From Berkiella sp964496435 (lineage in GTDB: Bacteria > Pseudomonadota > Gammaproteobacteria > Berkiellales > Berkiellaceae), in assembly GCA_964496435.1 (NCBI GenBank), contig CAZBZP010000004.1, positions 1 to 64,000 of the forward strand: DNA of 64,000 nucleotides, written 5' to 3'. The notes below the pieces were generated by a model, which worked only from the letters and a program-made list of their open reading frames with translations, had not been told where the DNA came from and did not search any database. A program made the translations under genes and the position numbers. Shown here in pieces: positions 24,018-33,244 of the stretch (positions are counted from its first letter, which is position 1; each line of letters begins with the position of its first letter).

Positions 24018-27000
24018 AAGGATCATCTCTGCGTGGTGGCGCTTTAGGATTTTGCGCGCTTATAGAAGAGGGCCCGGCTGTGGGTTTAGAGGTTGAAATC
24101 ATTGGTTGAACGCGAGCCCCCCCTACAACAGCAGATTGTGTGGTAGTATTTGCCGATGCTCCCTTCATTTGCACTTGAAACGCCATTCTTCTTACCTCAT
24201 CATTACCTTGACATTCCATAAAGGGTTTAAAGAATTTTTCTCGAAGCTCATTAGCTGTTTTAGTTAAACCTTGCCCAAAAAATCTTTTCTTCTCTATTGT
24301 TGCTTTTACATCTATCATGGCAGCATCCATTTCAGATGAGTTATGAAAGTATATTTGAGAATCTTGCAAACGTTTGACGTGTGCTAAGGTTCTATCATGA
24401 TCTACCACTTTGGTCTTGAAAAAGAAAAAACGTGTTTTTTCCTTTTCAAAAGGATATATAGCCACAGAATGTGGTTTATCTGATGAACTGATATTTGCTT
24501 CATAGATTTGCTCTGCTTGTGTTGTTACTTTTGGTTCAATATTCAATTTATTAGCAAGTCCAATATTATTTATTATCGTACTTGGATGATGTCCTTGCAC
24601 CGTTAGAGATAATGTGTTTTTGACTGCATATTCCCTTAATATTTTCTGTTGTGAGTCTGACAATACTGGCATTAAGCCAATTTCCATACATTGTTTCACT
24701 TTATCAAAAACAACTTTGGGATCATTACCTTCAATTTTTACACCTTGTGGTGTAACTTCTAATAATTGCCGCATCAAAGGTTCCATAGAAGAATTAAATT
24801 TTGGTACAAAACCTTGATTCAGGGCTTTTTCAAACATTTGCACTGCATGTTTAGCATTAGATGAAGTAATTAATAAATTTGTATCAGGCGGCACTTTCGC
24901 CTTTATCATACAACTCACGCCCATATGTGCTAATTGTTGCGCTTGCTTTAATTGTTCAGAATCAGAAAAATTGCTTAAATCGATATAAGTTACTTGAGGT
25001 GAATCTTTCACATGCTCTTTTATTCTCTGAACATCAACACTCACTTGCATTCCCATTTGACCAAGTGCCGTTTTGAGTATTTTAAAATCCTGTTCTACGT
25101 TACCACTATCAATTTTAATAATATTTAGCTTTTCACCCTTTTTAACACTTTCTTTTAATGATTTAGCCGGGGTAGGGATTATGGGCATAATGCCCAATTC
25201 CAAGAGATTACGCACCATCATCACAGGTTCAGGCCCTTTGGGGAAATTGACTTCACATAGTCTTGCCAATTCCTTTGCATTAAGATCAGCAACATAATTT
25301 TTTAGGGCTACTTTTGTATCACCTGGCAAATTAACCAACAATCCATTTTGCGCAGCAATGATAATGCGGCGTAATACTTGAGCACCATCAATACTTCCGT
25401 CATCACGACGTGGGCCTTCTATATTAATTTGCCTTTCTGTTTGCGTAGTTTGACCTGGCTCCTCCATTAACTTTGCCTCAAAATTTGAGGAAACATTTTC
25501 TTTAACATACTTTTCCACACTCATAGCGGCTTTACTTTCAAATTTTGGTGTAAATCCCATCGCCAAGATTGCTTCAAATTGTTTAATTGCCAATAAAGGC
25601 TGGGTTGTCGTAATTTTGATGGGGTTGGGTGAATCAGTTTCCCCATCATAACCGATATCACTCTGAGATGTTGTGAGTCCTTTATTTTTTATTCTAAGCT
25701 CAGGAACAACTGTGCCCTCATCAATTATGCTTTGCAAATCGTGCCTTAGTTTATCTCTTTCTTGTTTTAAGGCTTGATCTCCTATTTGCTTTATAATGCC
25801 TTCTTTATAAAATTTTGATTTTGCATCATCATAATCAATTTTCATGATGGGAATTGATTTACTTGTCGTCATATCATAGCTTGCTGCTTCATTGCTCACT
25901 TTAGCTTCAATTAATTTTTTTACGCCAGCACTTAAGCTATAATTGATAAGTTTATTATTTACCCCAATTTGCTTTAAAGCCACTGCAGATTCTAAATTCT
26001 TTGAGCTAACAACAGGCTGGTTTTTAAAGCTTCCTTTAAGCGCTTCCATGAGATGGTTAAGATCTCTCAATTGCTGTTGGTAAGCAGTTTCATTTACATT
26101 ACCTGCTTTTAGCTCTTTAATACTGATTTTGCCTTCATTAATAATAACTTTGAAAACAGGTTCACCCTCTTTAGCACTTTTTATAATAAATTCTGCTTCT
26201 TTGGGATTTTTGACTCTTTCTAACCTTGTTTTTTTCTTTTCTTCTATTACATATCCTTGCAAACCAATCATATTTGCTTGGTTGCTAATTTTTCTTTCTT
26301 TTTCATCTTCTTGCAGGTTTGATTCATGAGAATCAAATCCTCTTAACAGACCTTTGACACGCCTTCTTTGGGCTTCTGATTTGTCAATATCAAGGGTAAG
26401 GACCATATCACTTTTTTCAAGATTAATAGCTTGAACACCAACGTTCACAACTTGCGTTGCCGCTCCAATTTGTAAAAGCAGCTTTTCATATTCAGCTTTT
26501 TGAGGGCTATTTGCTGGTATCTGTTTTAGCAATTCTTGGTAGAGCAGGCCATATCGCATAATGCGCTGCGTAGGTTGAATGAGGAATGCGCCTAATTGCT
26601 GTCCTTTAAATTGAGGATCATTTGCATAAAGATCATTGAACATGGCTGGTATTCCACCTTTAGCCATTGCTGCTTGATATTGATTAATATATTGGCTGTA
26701 ATGTTCTTGGAGTTTAGGTAACATCTGCGCGATGTTGAGTGGGTTTTCTTGAATCCTAGCAAGCAATTCCATTTGCAAAGATTCTAGTTTGGAAAAGCTA
26801 TTTAATAAATTACTAAACTCCTGTTTTGAAATAAAAGATTTTTTTTCCTTAGGGCTTAGTTCATCATAAACTTTCAATAAGCTCTCAATTTCGTTGGGGC
26901 CTATGCGTCGTAATGCATCAATATAGGATTTTTCAGTAGTGTATAATTCTTTATAGGCATTAGCTGCGCTATCTGCAAAGCCTAAGCTTTTCGCCTTTTG

Positions 27001-27489
27001 TTCCATTTCTTCATTACTTAAGAGTTTTACTTCTTCAATTGGCAGGGCTTGCTTAACTAATGCATTTAATTTGTAAGCACTAAATACTTTTTTTCGTTGC
27101 TGTTCATTTACTTGAGCATTTTTAAATAGGGCTTTAGTATCCTCTATACTCAGGCCACAATAATTATTACAAAAGCTCATCACATTCATGCCCGTCAGTA
27201 TCAGTTCATTACCTTGAAAAAATATGCCATTTTTTGAAAATGCGGGCTCCTTAATGTGATTTTTAAGTAAATCAACCCCAGCCTGTCCTTGCATCCTTAA
27301 ATGCAAATTGCCATCGCTATCAAGGTATACGGCTTTTCTTTTGACCAGGTTATTCCCCTCTTTTTGCTCTACCTCATTGTTGTCTAATGTTGCACCCGTC
27401 ACTTGAGTCAATAATGCTTGCACATTCATAAGCAGCGTCTGTTCAGGATTATCTTGTTTTGGCGGGTTTTGAAGTGGGGTAAAAGCCAT
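24001..27489 (-). CDS. Large protein with a eukaryote-like DH (RhoGEF) domain and a C-terminal repeat array
   Basis: 1162 residues. Residues ~178-357 match the Dbl-homology fold of Rho-family exchange factors: conserved region 1 AYKELYTTEKSYIDAL with the key Glu (E186), and conserved region 3 LGAFLIQPTQRIMRYGLLYQ (299-318), the signature LIxPxQRxxRYxLL. A lysine-rich segment follows (360-480); a PH domain is not evident. Residues ~630-990 hold about eight units of a ~45-residue repeat centred on xxGxxPxx (AMGFTPKF, ELGIMPII, NQGFVPKF, EIGLMPVL). The end is Ser/Thr/Pro-rich, with PPRRDDPSKPKI as the final residues. No signal peptide or membrane segment is seen. DH domains act on eukaryotic Rho GTPases, so a secreted host-targeting role is likely but inferred. 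Monocistronic. Confidence 0.88.
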   Translation of the reverse strand: MAFTPLQNPPKQDNPEQTLLMNVQALLTQVTGATLDNNEVEQKEGNNLVKRKAVYLDSDGNLHLRMQGQAGVDLLKNHIKEPAFSKNGIFFQGNELILTGMNVMSFCNNYCGLSIEDTKALFKNAQVNEQQRKKVFSAYKLNALVKQALPIEEVKLLSNEEMEQKAKSLGFADSAANAYKELYTTEKSYIDALRRIGPNEIESLLKVYDELSPKEKKSFISKQEFSNLLNSFSKLESLQMELLARIQENPLNIAQMLPKLQEHYSQYINQYQAAMAKGGIPAMFNDLYANDPQFKGQQLGAFLIQPTQRIMRYGLLYQELLKQIPANSPQKAEYEKLLLQIGAATQVVNVGVQAINLEKSDMVLTLDIDKSEAQRRRVKGLLRGFDSHESNLQEDEKERKISNQANMIGLQGYVIEEKKKTRLERVKNPKEAEFIIKSAKEGEPVFKVIINEGKISIKELKAGNVNETAYQQQLRDLNHLMEALKGSFKNQPVVSSKNLESAVALKQIGVNNKLINYSLSAGVKKLIEAKVSNEAASYDMTTSKSIPIMKIDYDDAKSKFYKEGIIKQIGDQALKQERDKLRHDLQSIIDEGTVVPELRIKNKGLTTSQSDIGYDGETDSPNPIKITTTQPLLAIKQFEAILAMGFTPKFESKAAMSVEKYVKENVSSNFEAKLMEEPGQTTQTERQINIEGPRRDDGSIDGAQVLRRIIIAAQNGLLVNLPGDTKVALKNYVADLNAKELARLCEVNFPKGPEPVMMVRNLLELGIMPIIPTPAKSLKESVKKGEKLNIIKIDSGNVEQDFKILKTALGQMGMQVSVDVQRIKEHVKDSPQVTYIDLSNFSDSEQLKQAQQLAHMGVSCMIKAKVPPDTNLLITSSNAKHAVQMFEKALNQGFVPKFNSSMEPLMRQLLEVTPQGVKIEGNDPKVVFDKVKQCMEIGLMPVLSDSQQKILREYAVKNTLSLTVQGHHPSTIINNIGLANKLNIEPKVTTQAEQIYEANISSSDKPHSVAIYPFEKEKTRFFFFKTKVVDHDRTLAHVKRLQDSQIYFHNSSEMDAAMIDVKATIEKKRFFGQGLTKTANELREKFFKPFMECQGNDEVRRMAFQVQMKGASANTTTQSAVVGGARVQPMISTSKPTAGPSSISAQNPKAPPRRDDPSKPKI
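24520..25602 (-). repeat. Array of ~45-residue protein repeats in the DH-domain protein
   Basis: It covers residues ~630-990. The core octapeptides sit at 643 (AMGFTPKF), 714 (QNGLLVNL), 764 (ELGIMPII), 811 (QMGMQVSV), 855 (HMGVSCMI), 891 (NQGFVPKF), 936 (EIGLMPVL) and 981 (KLNIEPKV). Spacings are 71, 50, 47, 44, 36, 45 and 45. Each core follows an amphipathic helix (for example AIKQFEAIL, VVFDKVKQCM) and is followed by a second helix and a short strand. I do not recognise the repeat as a named family. Confidence 0.7.
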
Positions 27490-27712
27490 GTATATCCCCT
27501 TAATTTTAAAGTGCTATATACTCAAAGACAGTGTCTAATTTGATTAAGTTCGAAAAACCCAGTGTAGCTACGCTTCAAATTAAAATTTGGTATCCAACTA
27601 ACAACTTAAAAATAAACATACAAATAGCCTAGAAACTCAAGGAAGCTCATTGCTGAGCGCTTGATTATTTGGTATAAAGTCTGGCTCACGAGAAAAGGAA
27701 ATGGGGACTATC

Positions 27713-27949
27713 ATGTCAAGAATGTGCATGGTCACGGGCAAAGGTACGGCACGTGGCAACAACGTTTCACACAGTAATATCAAAAAGAAACGTACTTTTA
27801 AGGTTAATGTTCATTGGAAAAGATTTTGGTTAGCTACCGAAAGCCGATTTGTAAGACTTCGTGTTTCAAATCGCGGTATGCGAATCATTGATAAGAAAGG
27901 CATCGAAGCGGTTCTTGCTGAGTTAAACGGCCGTAGCGAGCTAATTTAG
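27713..27949 (+). CDS. rpmB: 50S ribosomal protein L28
   Basis: 78 residues, full length. The start MSRMCMVTGKGTARGNN matches the L28 N-terminus, so I use the ATG at 27713 and not the one at 27701. LRVSNRGMRIIDKKGIEAVL near the C-terminus is diagnostic. It is followed after ten bases by rpmG, the usual rpmB-rpmG operon. The promoter should lie in the ~220-bp gap behind it, where I see no clear consensus. Confidence 0.97.
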   Translation: MSRMCMVTGKGTARGNNVSHSNIKKKRTFKVNVHWKRFWLATESRFVRLRVSNRGMRIIDKKGIEAVLAELNGRSELI

Positions 27950-27959
27950 GAGCAAATAA

Positions 27960-28118
27960 ATGGCAGCTGATACCATTAAAGTAATTATGCGCTCATCTGA
28001 GTCACGTTTCTTTTATACAACAACAAAGAACAAGCGCAACAAAGAAAAACTTCAATTAAAGCGCTACGATCCCGTTGTTCGTAAGCATGTTGATTTTAAT
28101 GAAGAGAAAGTTAAGTAG
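27960..28118 (+). CDS. rpmG: 50S ribosomal protein L33
   Basis: 52 residues: MAADTIKVIMRSSESRFFYT at the N-terminus, then TTKNKRNKEKLQLKRYDPVV, typical of L33. The zinc-binding cysteines of the C+ form are absent, so this is the zinc-independent form. GGAG lies eight bases before the ATG. It is the second gene of rpmB-rpmG, followed by a strong terminator 26 bases later. Confidence 0.95.
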   Translation: MAADTIKVIMRSSESRFFYTTTKNKRNKEKLQLKRYDPVVRKHVDFNEEKVK

Positions 28119-28143
28119 ATATATAACATATTTGCTTAAACAT

Positions 28144-28170
28144 AAAAAACCCCGCAATGCGGGGTTTTTT
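28144..28170. terminator. Bidirectional terminator between rpmG and the desaturase gene
   Basis: A perfect hairpin: six A, accccgc, loop aat, gcggggt, then T-run. Because both flanks are A/T runs it can act for rpmG on the plus strand and for the desaturase gene on the minus strand. Confidence 0.93.
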
Positions 28171-28189
28171 ATTTGCCCTTCCTTTTGGG

Positions 28190-29383
28190 TTAGGCTGAAG
28201 CATCCGCCTCTTTTAAGGTAAAGCTTCTTAAATACAGTGAAAATTCTTTCAAACCAGTAATACCCGCCATCTCAGCTTCGTGACACCACTTTTGGAATGA
28301 CTCTAATAAATCACTCTCTTGCAAGGATGTCTGCTCCCAAAGCGCCTGTAAACGCTCTTTAAACTGGTACACTTGCTGCATCGCATTATGTTTAGCCAAG
28401 AAGTGACCAAGGCGCTCCTTTGCTGCTTTGTCTAGCAATGACGCTTCACGGATAAGCAAAGATTTAATACGACCCCACATACCAGCTTCAGCCTGGCTGT
28501 CCTTTTGCTTTTCTTTCATGAGCGCAGGCACCAACACTTCATTCTTGAAATGTGCCATGACCTGAAAGCGATTCAAAATAACCGCTTTGAGTGTTTCCAT
28601 ATCAATCTGTGTTTTACCAGGAACCAGTTCTGGCACCGGTGGACGACGCTTCGCTTTGGCTAAACCCAATTTTTCTAAGACACAAATATAGAGCCACCCC
28701 ATATCAAATTCCCAGGGTTTGACTGAAAACTTGGCGGAAGTAGGATAGGTATGATGATTGTTATGTAATTCTTCACCACCAATAAAAAAGCCAATGGGTG
28801 TTAAATTGGTTGCCGCATCTGGACATTCAAAATTACGATATCCCCAATAGTGACCAATGCCATTAACCACTCCAGCAGCAAAGAAAGGAATCCACGCCAT
28901 TTGTAATGCCCAGATGGTAATACCTGGGATCCCAAATAAGAGCACATCAGCGACAAACATAATGATAATGCCAAGCTTGCCGTTGGTATAAACGTTATTC
29001 TCTACCCAATCTTCAGGTGTACCTTGGCCATAGCGAATCATGGTCTCTTCATTTTTGGCTTCTTTACGGTAAAGCTCAGCGCCCTGCCATAAAACAGTGG
29101 ACAAGCTCAAGACCTGCGGGCTGTGGGGATCTTCTGGTGTTTCGCATTTTGCATGATGTTTACGGTGTATCGCTGTCCACGTCTTTGTGCCCATACCAGT
29201 AGTGAGCCATAACCATAAACGTAAAAAGTGGCTAACGCTGGGATGCAAGATGACAGCACGATGTGCTTGGCTACGATGCAAATAGAGCGTAACGGATGCT
29301 ATGGTTAATTGCGTAAAAAGGAAGAGTACAAGAATATTTCCCCACCAAGGCAAGTCGCACAAACCATAGAACATGTATTCCAC
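28190..29383 (-). CDS. Membrane fatty-acid desaturase (acyl-CoA delta-9 type)
   Basis: 397 residues. The three histidine boxes of the di-iron desaturases are present: HRSQAH (36-41), HRKHH (73-77) and HNNHH (207-211). Hydrophobic segments lie before the first box and between the second and third. The enzyme introduces a cis double bond into saturated acyl chains using O2 and an electron donor. About 120 residues after ~270 form a charged helical tail that is longer than in the core family; its role is unknown. Monocistronic, divergent from the ABC genes. The redox partner is not in the window. Confidence 0.92.
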   Translation of the reverse strand: MEYMFYGLCDLPWWGNILVLFLFTQLTIASVTLYLHRSQAHRAVILHPSVSHFLRLWLWLTTGMGTKTWTAIHRKHHAKCETPEDPHSPQVLSLSTVLWQGAELYRKEAKNEETMIRYGQGTPEDWVENNVYTNGKLGIIIMFVADVLLFGIPGITIWALQMAWIPFFAAGVVNGIGHYWGYRNFECPDAATNLTPIGFFIGGEELHNNHHTYPTSAKFSVKPWEFDMGWLYICVLEKLGLAKAKRRPPVPELVPGKTQIDMETLKAVILNRFQVMAHFKNEVLVPALMKEKQKDSQAEAGMWGRIKSLLIREASLLDKAAKERLGHFLAKHNAMQQVYQFKERLQALWEQTSLQESDLLESFQKWCHEAEMAGITGLKEFSLYLRSFTLKEADASA

Positions 29384-29508
29384 TCCTGATTAAGTTATCT
29401 ATATAAATATTATAAACGTAGGTCATAATATAGACTCATATTATATAGGTTCTTGCCAAATTAATGTACTAGCAGTATAAAAAAGTAAGGGAAAAACAAA
29501 GGATAGTT

Positions 29509-30228
29509 GTGAAAATAATTGATCTTCACTACCAGCTGGGACAAAGCTTACTTTTTCAAGGGCTACATGCCGACTTTAGGGATGGCATTATTGGCATCAG
29601 TGGCGAAAATGGCTGCGGCAAATCAACCTTGTTAAGAATTTTAGCTGGGCTTTGCCAGCCTAGCAGGGGCGCAGTTGAAATAAGAGGACATAACCTTTAT
29701 AGCGAGCCTGCTTTGTGCAAAAAAATGCTCGGATTTGTACCTGCGAGAAGTTATCTTTATCCCTATTTTACTGTAGAAGAAAATCTCTATTTTGTATCGA
29801 TGATTTTCCAGTTATCTAAAAAAGAATATAAACAGCAATTAACTAAAATTCTCAATGAATTCCAATTAGAAGATTATAAGCAAGTACTTTTTGGGAAATG
29901 CTCTGATGGCATCAAAAAGAGAATCATGATTGCCTGCGCTTTCATTCATGATGCCTCAATAATCATTTTAGACGAACCATGTGCCTCTCTTTCATCAATA
30001 AGCCGGCAGTGGTTATGGACTCTTTTGCAAACTTATGCCAAAAGGGGTAAACAGATTATTTTCTCAAGTCATCATGTGGATGAAGTCAGCCAATTATGTA
30101 CTCAACGTTATGTATTAGAACAAGGTCAACTTCACTTACAGCACAATGCCAACAACTTTAGCGAAATTGTTCTAACACAAACGCTTGATGATCTACAATC
30201 TCATCAACTAGAAGTGAACATGCCATGA
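29509..30228 (+). CDS. ABC transporter ATP-binding protein, GldA-like
   Basis: 239 residues, starting with GTG at 29509, six bases after AAAGGA. The Walker A GENGCGKST (32-40), Walker B IIILDEP (151-157) and the switch region SSHH are present; the signature is the divergent CSDGIKKR where LSGGQ is usual. It hydrolyses ATP to drive the membrane protein encoded next, with which it shares an ATGA overlap. The three-gene set (ATPase, ABC-2 permease, GldG-like protein) resembles the gldA-gldF-gldG arrangement, but gliding is not implied. The substrate is unknown. Confidence 0.9.
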   Translation: MKIIDLHYQLGQSLLFQGLHADFRDGIIGISGENGCGKSTLLRILAGLCQPSRGAVEIRGHNLYSEPALCKKMLGFVPARSYLYPYFTVEENLYFVSMIFQLSKKEYKQQLTKILNEFQLEDYKQVLFGKCSDGIKKRIMIACAFIHDASIIILDEPCASLSSISRQWLWTLLQTYAKRGKQIIFSSHHVDEVSQLCTQRYVLEQGQLHLQHNANNFSEIVLTQTLDDLQSHQLEVNMP

Positions 30229-30983
30229 AAATGACCTGTAAACTTGAGATCCTTAAACTTTCTCGTCACCCAATGACGCTTTTTATTATTTCACTTTTTG
30301 TTGGAATCATGTCATTACTTTTCTATCGATTGTGTGTAGATTATTTACATATGTCACACCATGCCCTCAATACGCGAAATGTAGCGCCGAGTATTTCAGC
30401 TGAAATTATTAAACCACTGTGTAGTTGGTCTATTATTCTAATAGCACTTATTTTTCCTTTATTTACGACTTTAAGTTATAGCCAAGAATCCAGGCAAAGA
30501 ACGTTTACGCTTTGGGCAATGAGCCCGCAAACTGCGTATAACCTTGTATTTGGGAAATTTTTAAGCCTTTTACTTTTATTAAGCTTGCTGCTTTGTATCT
30601 TGCTTTGCATGATTATAACCCTATCTTTCAGCGCTACCTTAGCATGGAAAATGATTTTACTTTCTTTACTCACGGTATGGTTAATTGGCTGTGCAATTAT
30701 CAGTTTTGGGTTATGTATTTCTTGTATTTTTTCTCAACCCTTATTAGCCCTAGGTCTCACCTTTGCAGGAGAGCTGGTTTGGATGCTGCTAGAATGGCTA
30801 AATCCTTTTGGCGAGCAGTTTAAATTTATTGCTAAAGGATTTTCCTTATTAAGTCACAGCGAACATGCCCTCAGTGGTATTGCCTACAGTCCTGATATGC
30901 TATTTTTTATTTTAGCGAGCATCTTTTGGTTAAGCCTCACCCTGCGACAGACTCGTTTCCTACTAACAAGGGTGATGATATGA
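30225..30983 (+). CDS. ABC-2 type permease, GldF-like
   Basis: 252 residues with about six hydrophobic segments (ILFIISLFVGIMSLLF region at ~16-32, IILIALIFPLF, LSLLLLLSLLLCILLC, MILLSLLTVWLIGC, PLLALGLTFAG, MLFFILASIFWL). It is the membrane channel partner of the preceding ATPase. ATGA overlaps join it to both neighbours, so all three products are made in a fixed ratio. The hairpin TYSQESRQRTFTLWAMSP-type loop is typical of ABC-2 permeases. The substrate is not predictable. Confidence 0.87.
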   Translation: MKMTCKLEILKLSRHPMTLFIISLFVGIMSLLFYRLCVDYLHMSHHALNTRNVAPSISAEIIKPLCSWSIILIALIFPLFTTLSYSQESRQRTFTLWAMSPQTAYNLVFGKFLSLLLLLSLLLCILLCMIITLSFSATLAWKMILLSLLTVWLIGCAIISFGLCISCIFSQPLLALGLTFAGELVWMLLEWLNPFGEQFKFIAKGFSLLSHSEHALSGIAYSPDMLFFILASIFWLSLTLRQTRFLLTRVMI

Positions 30984-32320
30984 AGTCGCGTTTCTTCAAA
31001 GAATTTTTGATGTTATTAAGTCTTTTGGCATTTTGTGTTGGTATTTATTACTTAGGCTATAAACTCGCCTTTTATCAATCCTTCAATCCAAGCTCACTAT
31101 CTGAAACGACAACTTCATTATTAAGCAGCTTTACCCACCCTATTAACATGACCTTATACACACCAAATGAAGACAAACATCGACAAATAAAAATGTTGGT
31201 TGAACAATACCAAGCCTATCAACCCAACATAGTATACAATTGGCAGCCATCAACAACGCAATCACCTATAATGCCACAGCATGCCCTCGTCTTAACTTCA
31301 CAGCAATCAAAAGAAGTAATTGACCTAGACAAAACCGCATTAAACGAAAATTCACTCTCAAATGCATTATTTAAACTGCAACGCAAACCTAACCAATGGA
31401 TCGTTTTCTTATCCGGCCATGATGAACCTTCCATTTATGGTACAAAAATGCGGGATCTCACTTTATTTCGCCAAGGCCTTGAGAATCAAGGACTGAAACT
31501 GCATGAATTAAATCTGAGCAAAACGCCTTTTATACCTGATAATACAAATGTATTGGTAATAGCATCCAATCAAGAAAAACTCTCTTCATTTGAAGAAAAG
31601 CTTATACTTGAGTATCTTGCCAAAGGAAAAAATCTGTTATGGCTGATGGATCCACAGTCAAAACCGATACCACAATTAAGCGAATTACTTGGCATCACCT
31701 TGGAGCCTGGCACCATAGTAGATTTACATGGCGCTAAAATAGGTTCACCACATCCTGCGATAACGATAATAGATAATTTCCCACAACTACCCTTTTCATT
31801 ACCTTCAACGCTAACAGCCTTTCCTTTTGCTGGCGCCTTACATTATAAGCCTGTTCAAAACTTTGAAATGCAGCCTTTCTTAATTACACATGAATCTTCA
31901 TGGACAGAATCTGATATTACCAAGACACAGCTTTCTTTTGATAGCAATAAAAACCAGATGCAAGGACCTCTTAACCTTGGCATCATTCTAACAGAGCCTA
32001 AAAACTTACAACGTATCATTGTCATTGGAAATAGCCGGTTCATTAACAATGGGGCTATTGAAAACTATGGCAATTTAGCCCTTGGGTTAAATCTCATATC
32101 TTGGCTTAATCATGATGAGGAACTACTGAACATTCAACAACCCATTGTTATCGATAATATGTTGTACATACAATTTGCTGCAGCCCTGATGATTCAATAC
32201 GGATTTCCTATAATTTGTCTTTTACTGTTAATTTGTTCAATAGGCATCTTTATGTATCGAAAAAAGAACAGCGACAAAATGGCGATGCTAGCCCGCACGA
32301 GCACTTCAAGAATTGAATAG
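30980..32320 (+). CDS. GldG-like ABC-associated membrane protein
   Basis: 446 residues from the ATG at 30980, which overlaps the permease stop. One N-terminal membrane segment (FLMLLSLLAFCVGIYYLGY) and one C-terminal segment (~residues 405-430) frame a large extracytoplasmic domain. That domain has the ABC-auxiliary (GldG/IFT52-like) elements: VFLSGHDEPSI, FRQGLENQGLKLHELNL, NVLVIASNQEKLSSFEEKL and GKNLLWLMDPQSKP. Proteins of this type accompany GldA/GldF-like transporters and may load or sense substrate. It is the third gene of the operon. Confidence 0.83.
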   Translation: MKSRFFKEFLMLLSLLAFCVGIYYLGYKLAFYQSFNPSSLSETTTSLLSSFTHPINMTLYTPNEDKHRQIKMLVEQYQAYQPNIVYNWQPSTTQSPIMPQHALVLTSQQSKEVIDLDKTALNENSLSNALFKLQRKPNQWIVFLSGHDEPSIYGTKMRDLTLFRQGLENQGLKLHELNLSKTPFIPDNTNVLVIASNQEKLSSFEEKLILEYLAKGKNLLWLMDPQSKPIPQLSELLGITLEPGTIVDLHGAKIGSPHPAITIIDNFPQLPFSLPSTLTAFPFAGALHYKPVQNFEMQPFLITHESSWTESDITKTQLSFDSNKNQMQGPLNLGIILTEPKNLQRIIVIGNSRFINNGAIENYGNLALGLNLISWLNHDEELLNIQQPIVIDNMLYIQFAAALMIQYGFPIICLLLLICSIGIFMYRKKNSDKMAMLARTSTSRIE

Positions 32321-32367
32321 CACCTGACGATAAATATATTAATAGTGCTGCCTTTTGGGGTTCCTTT

Positions 32368-33177
32368 ATGTTTGATAAAGCACCTTTACCTAAACACATC
32401 GTGATGGTTATCCTTGTCGTCATGTTAGCCATTATGTTAGGGGGCTATGGATTATACTACAGTTCAAAAAAGCAAATGGTGCAAAAAGAAAGAGAATATG
32501 AAATTCAAAAAGAAAAGGCCATGCATGCTGAAGAGAACTTTAACGAACTTAAGAAGAAATTTGACGCAACTGCCAATGATCTCACTTCAGTCAATAAAGA
32601 TTATGAAGTGCTTTTGCAAAAGCATCAAGAATGTAAAGAAAAACAAGATGAGCTCCAAACCAAAAAAGATGAGCTCGTACAAGAAAATGGAAAATTAAAA
32701 GAAGCATTGACAGATGCACAAATTAAATTAGGAATAACACCAAACACGGTAACATCCTCAGAAAATGTTCATCCCGTTCAATTGTTAAATAAATCAAAGG
32801 AAGATGATAAAGCACAAGCAACAGCTACAAAAGGATTTTCATGCCCATCATCTGAGATTGTGACCAAAAATGCTCCTTTAGGCACTTGGAAAGATAATGC
32901 TATAACCTGGTGGGTGGAATTTACCAGCAGACCATTATTTGAAAATGAAACCGTTAAAGATCTATTTAAAATTATCTATGATGGCCATGGTATTGCTTGT
33001 TATTATGCGCTAACGTCTGATAATTCAAATTCTATTTGGATGGTGGTAAAAGCAGATCTAAAGGGTAAACAAAGCTTTAAACTCAGCGAGAAAGGTTGGA
33101 GTTTATGCCCAACAGATGAATGCAAATCATTATGTGACAAGGACCATCTCAAAGAATGTACTTTCACGATTGAATAG
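32368..33177 (+). CDS. Membrane-anchored coiled-coil protein with a Cys-containing C-terminal domain
   Basis: 269 residues; no family recognised. A cytoplasmic N-terminus is followed by one membrane segment (HIVMVILVVMLAIMLGGYGLYY, with natural breaks, ~10-31). A charged coiled coil of about 90 residues comes next, including tandem KDELVQ-like heptads. After a low-complexity linker there is a globular domain of ~110 residues starting FSCPSSEI and containing TWKDNAITWWVEF and several Cys (SLCPTDECKSLCDKD) that could form disulfides outside the cytoplasm. The domain resembles small uncharacterised Cys-rich domains in Legionellales secretory proteins. It stands upstream of the kinase-like gene in the accessory block. 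Confidence 0.7.
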   Translation: MFDKAPLPKHIVMVILVVMLAIMLGGYGLYYSSKKQMVQKEREYEIQKEKAMHAEENFNELKKKFDATANDLTSVNKDYEVLLQKHQECKEKQDELQTKKDELVQENGKLKEALTDAQIKLGITPNTVTSSENVHPVQLLNKSKEDDKAQATATKGFSCPSSEIVTKNAPLGTWKDNAITWWVEFTSRPLFENETVKDLFKIIYDGHGIACYYALTSDNSNSIWMVVKADLKGKQSFKLSEKGWSLCPTDECKSLCDKDHLKECTFTIE

Positions 33178-33244
33178 TTGAACTATCTCCAAACAAGTCC
33201 CTAAAACTTTTTAGGAACTTAGGCAACTCCTTCAATGTCAAAAA

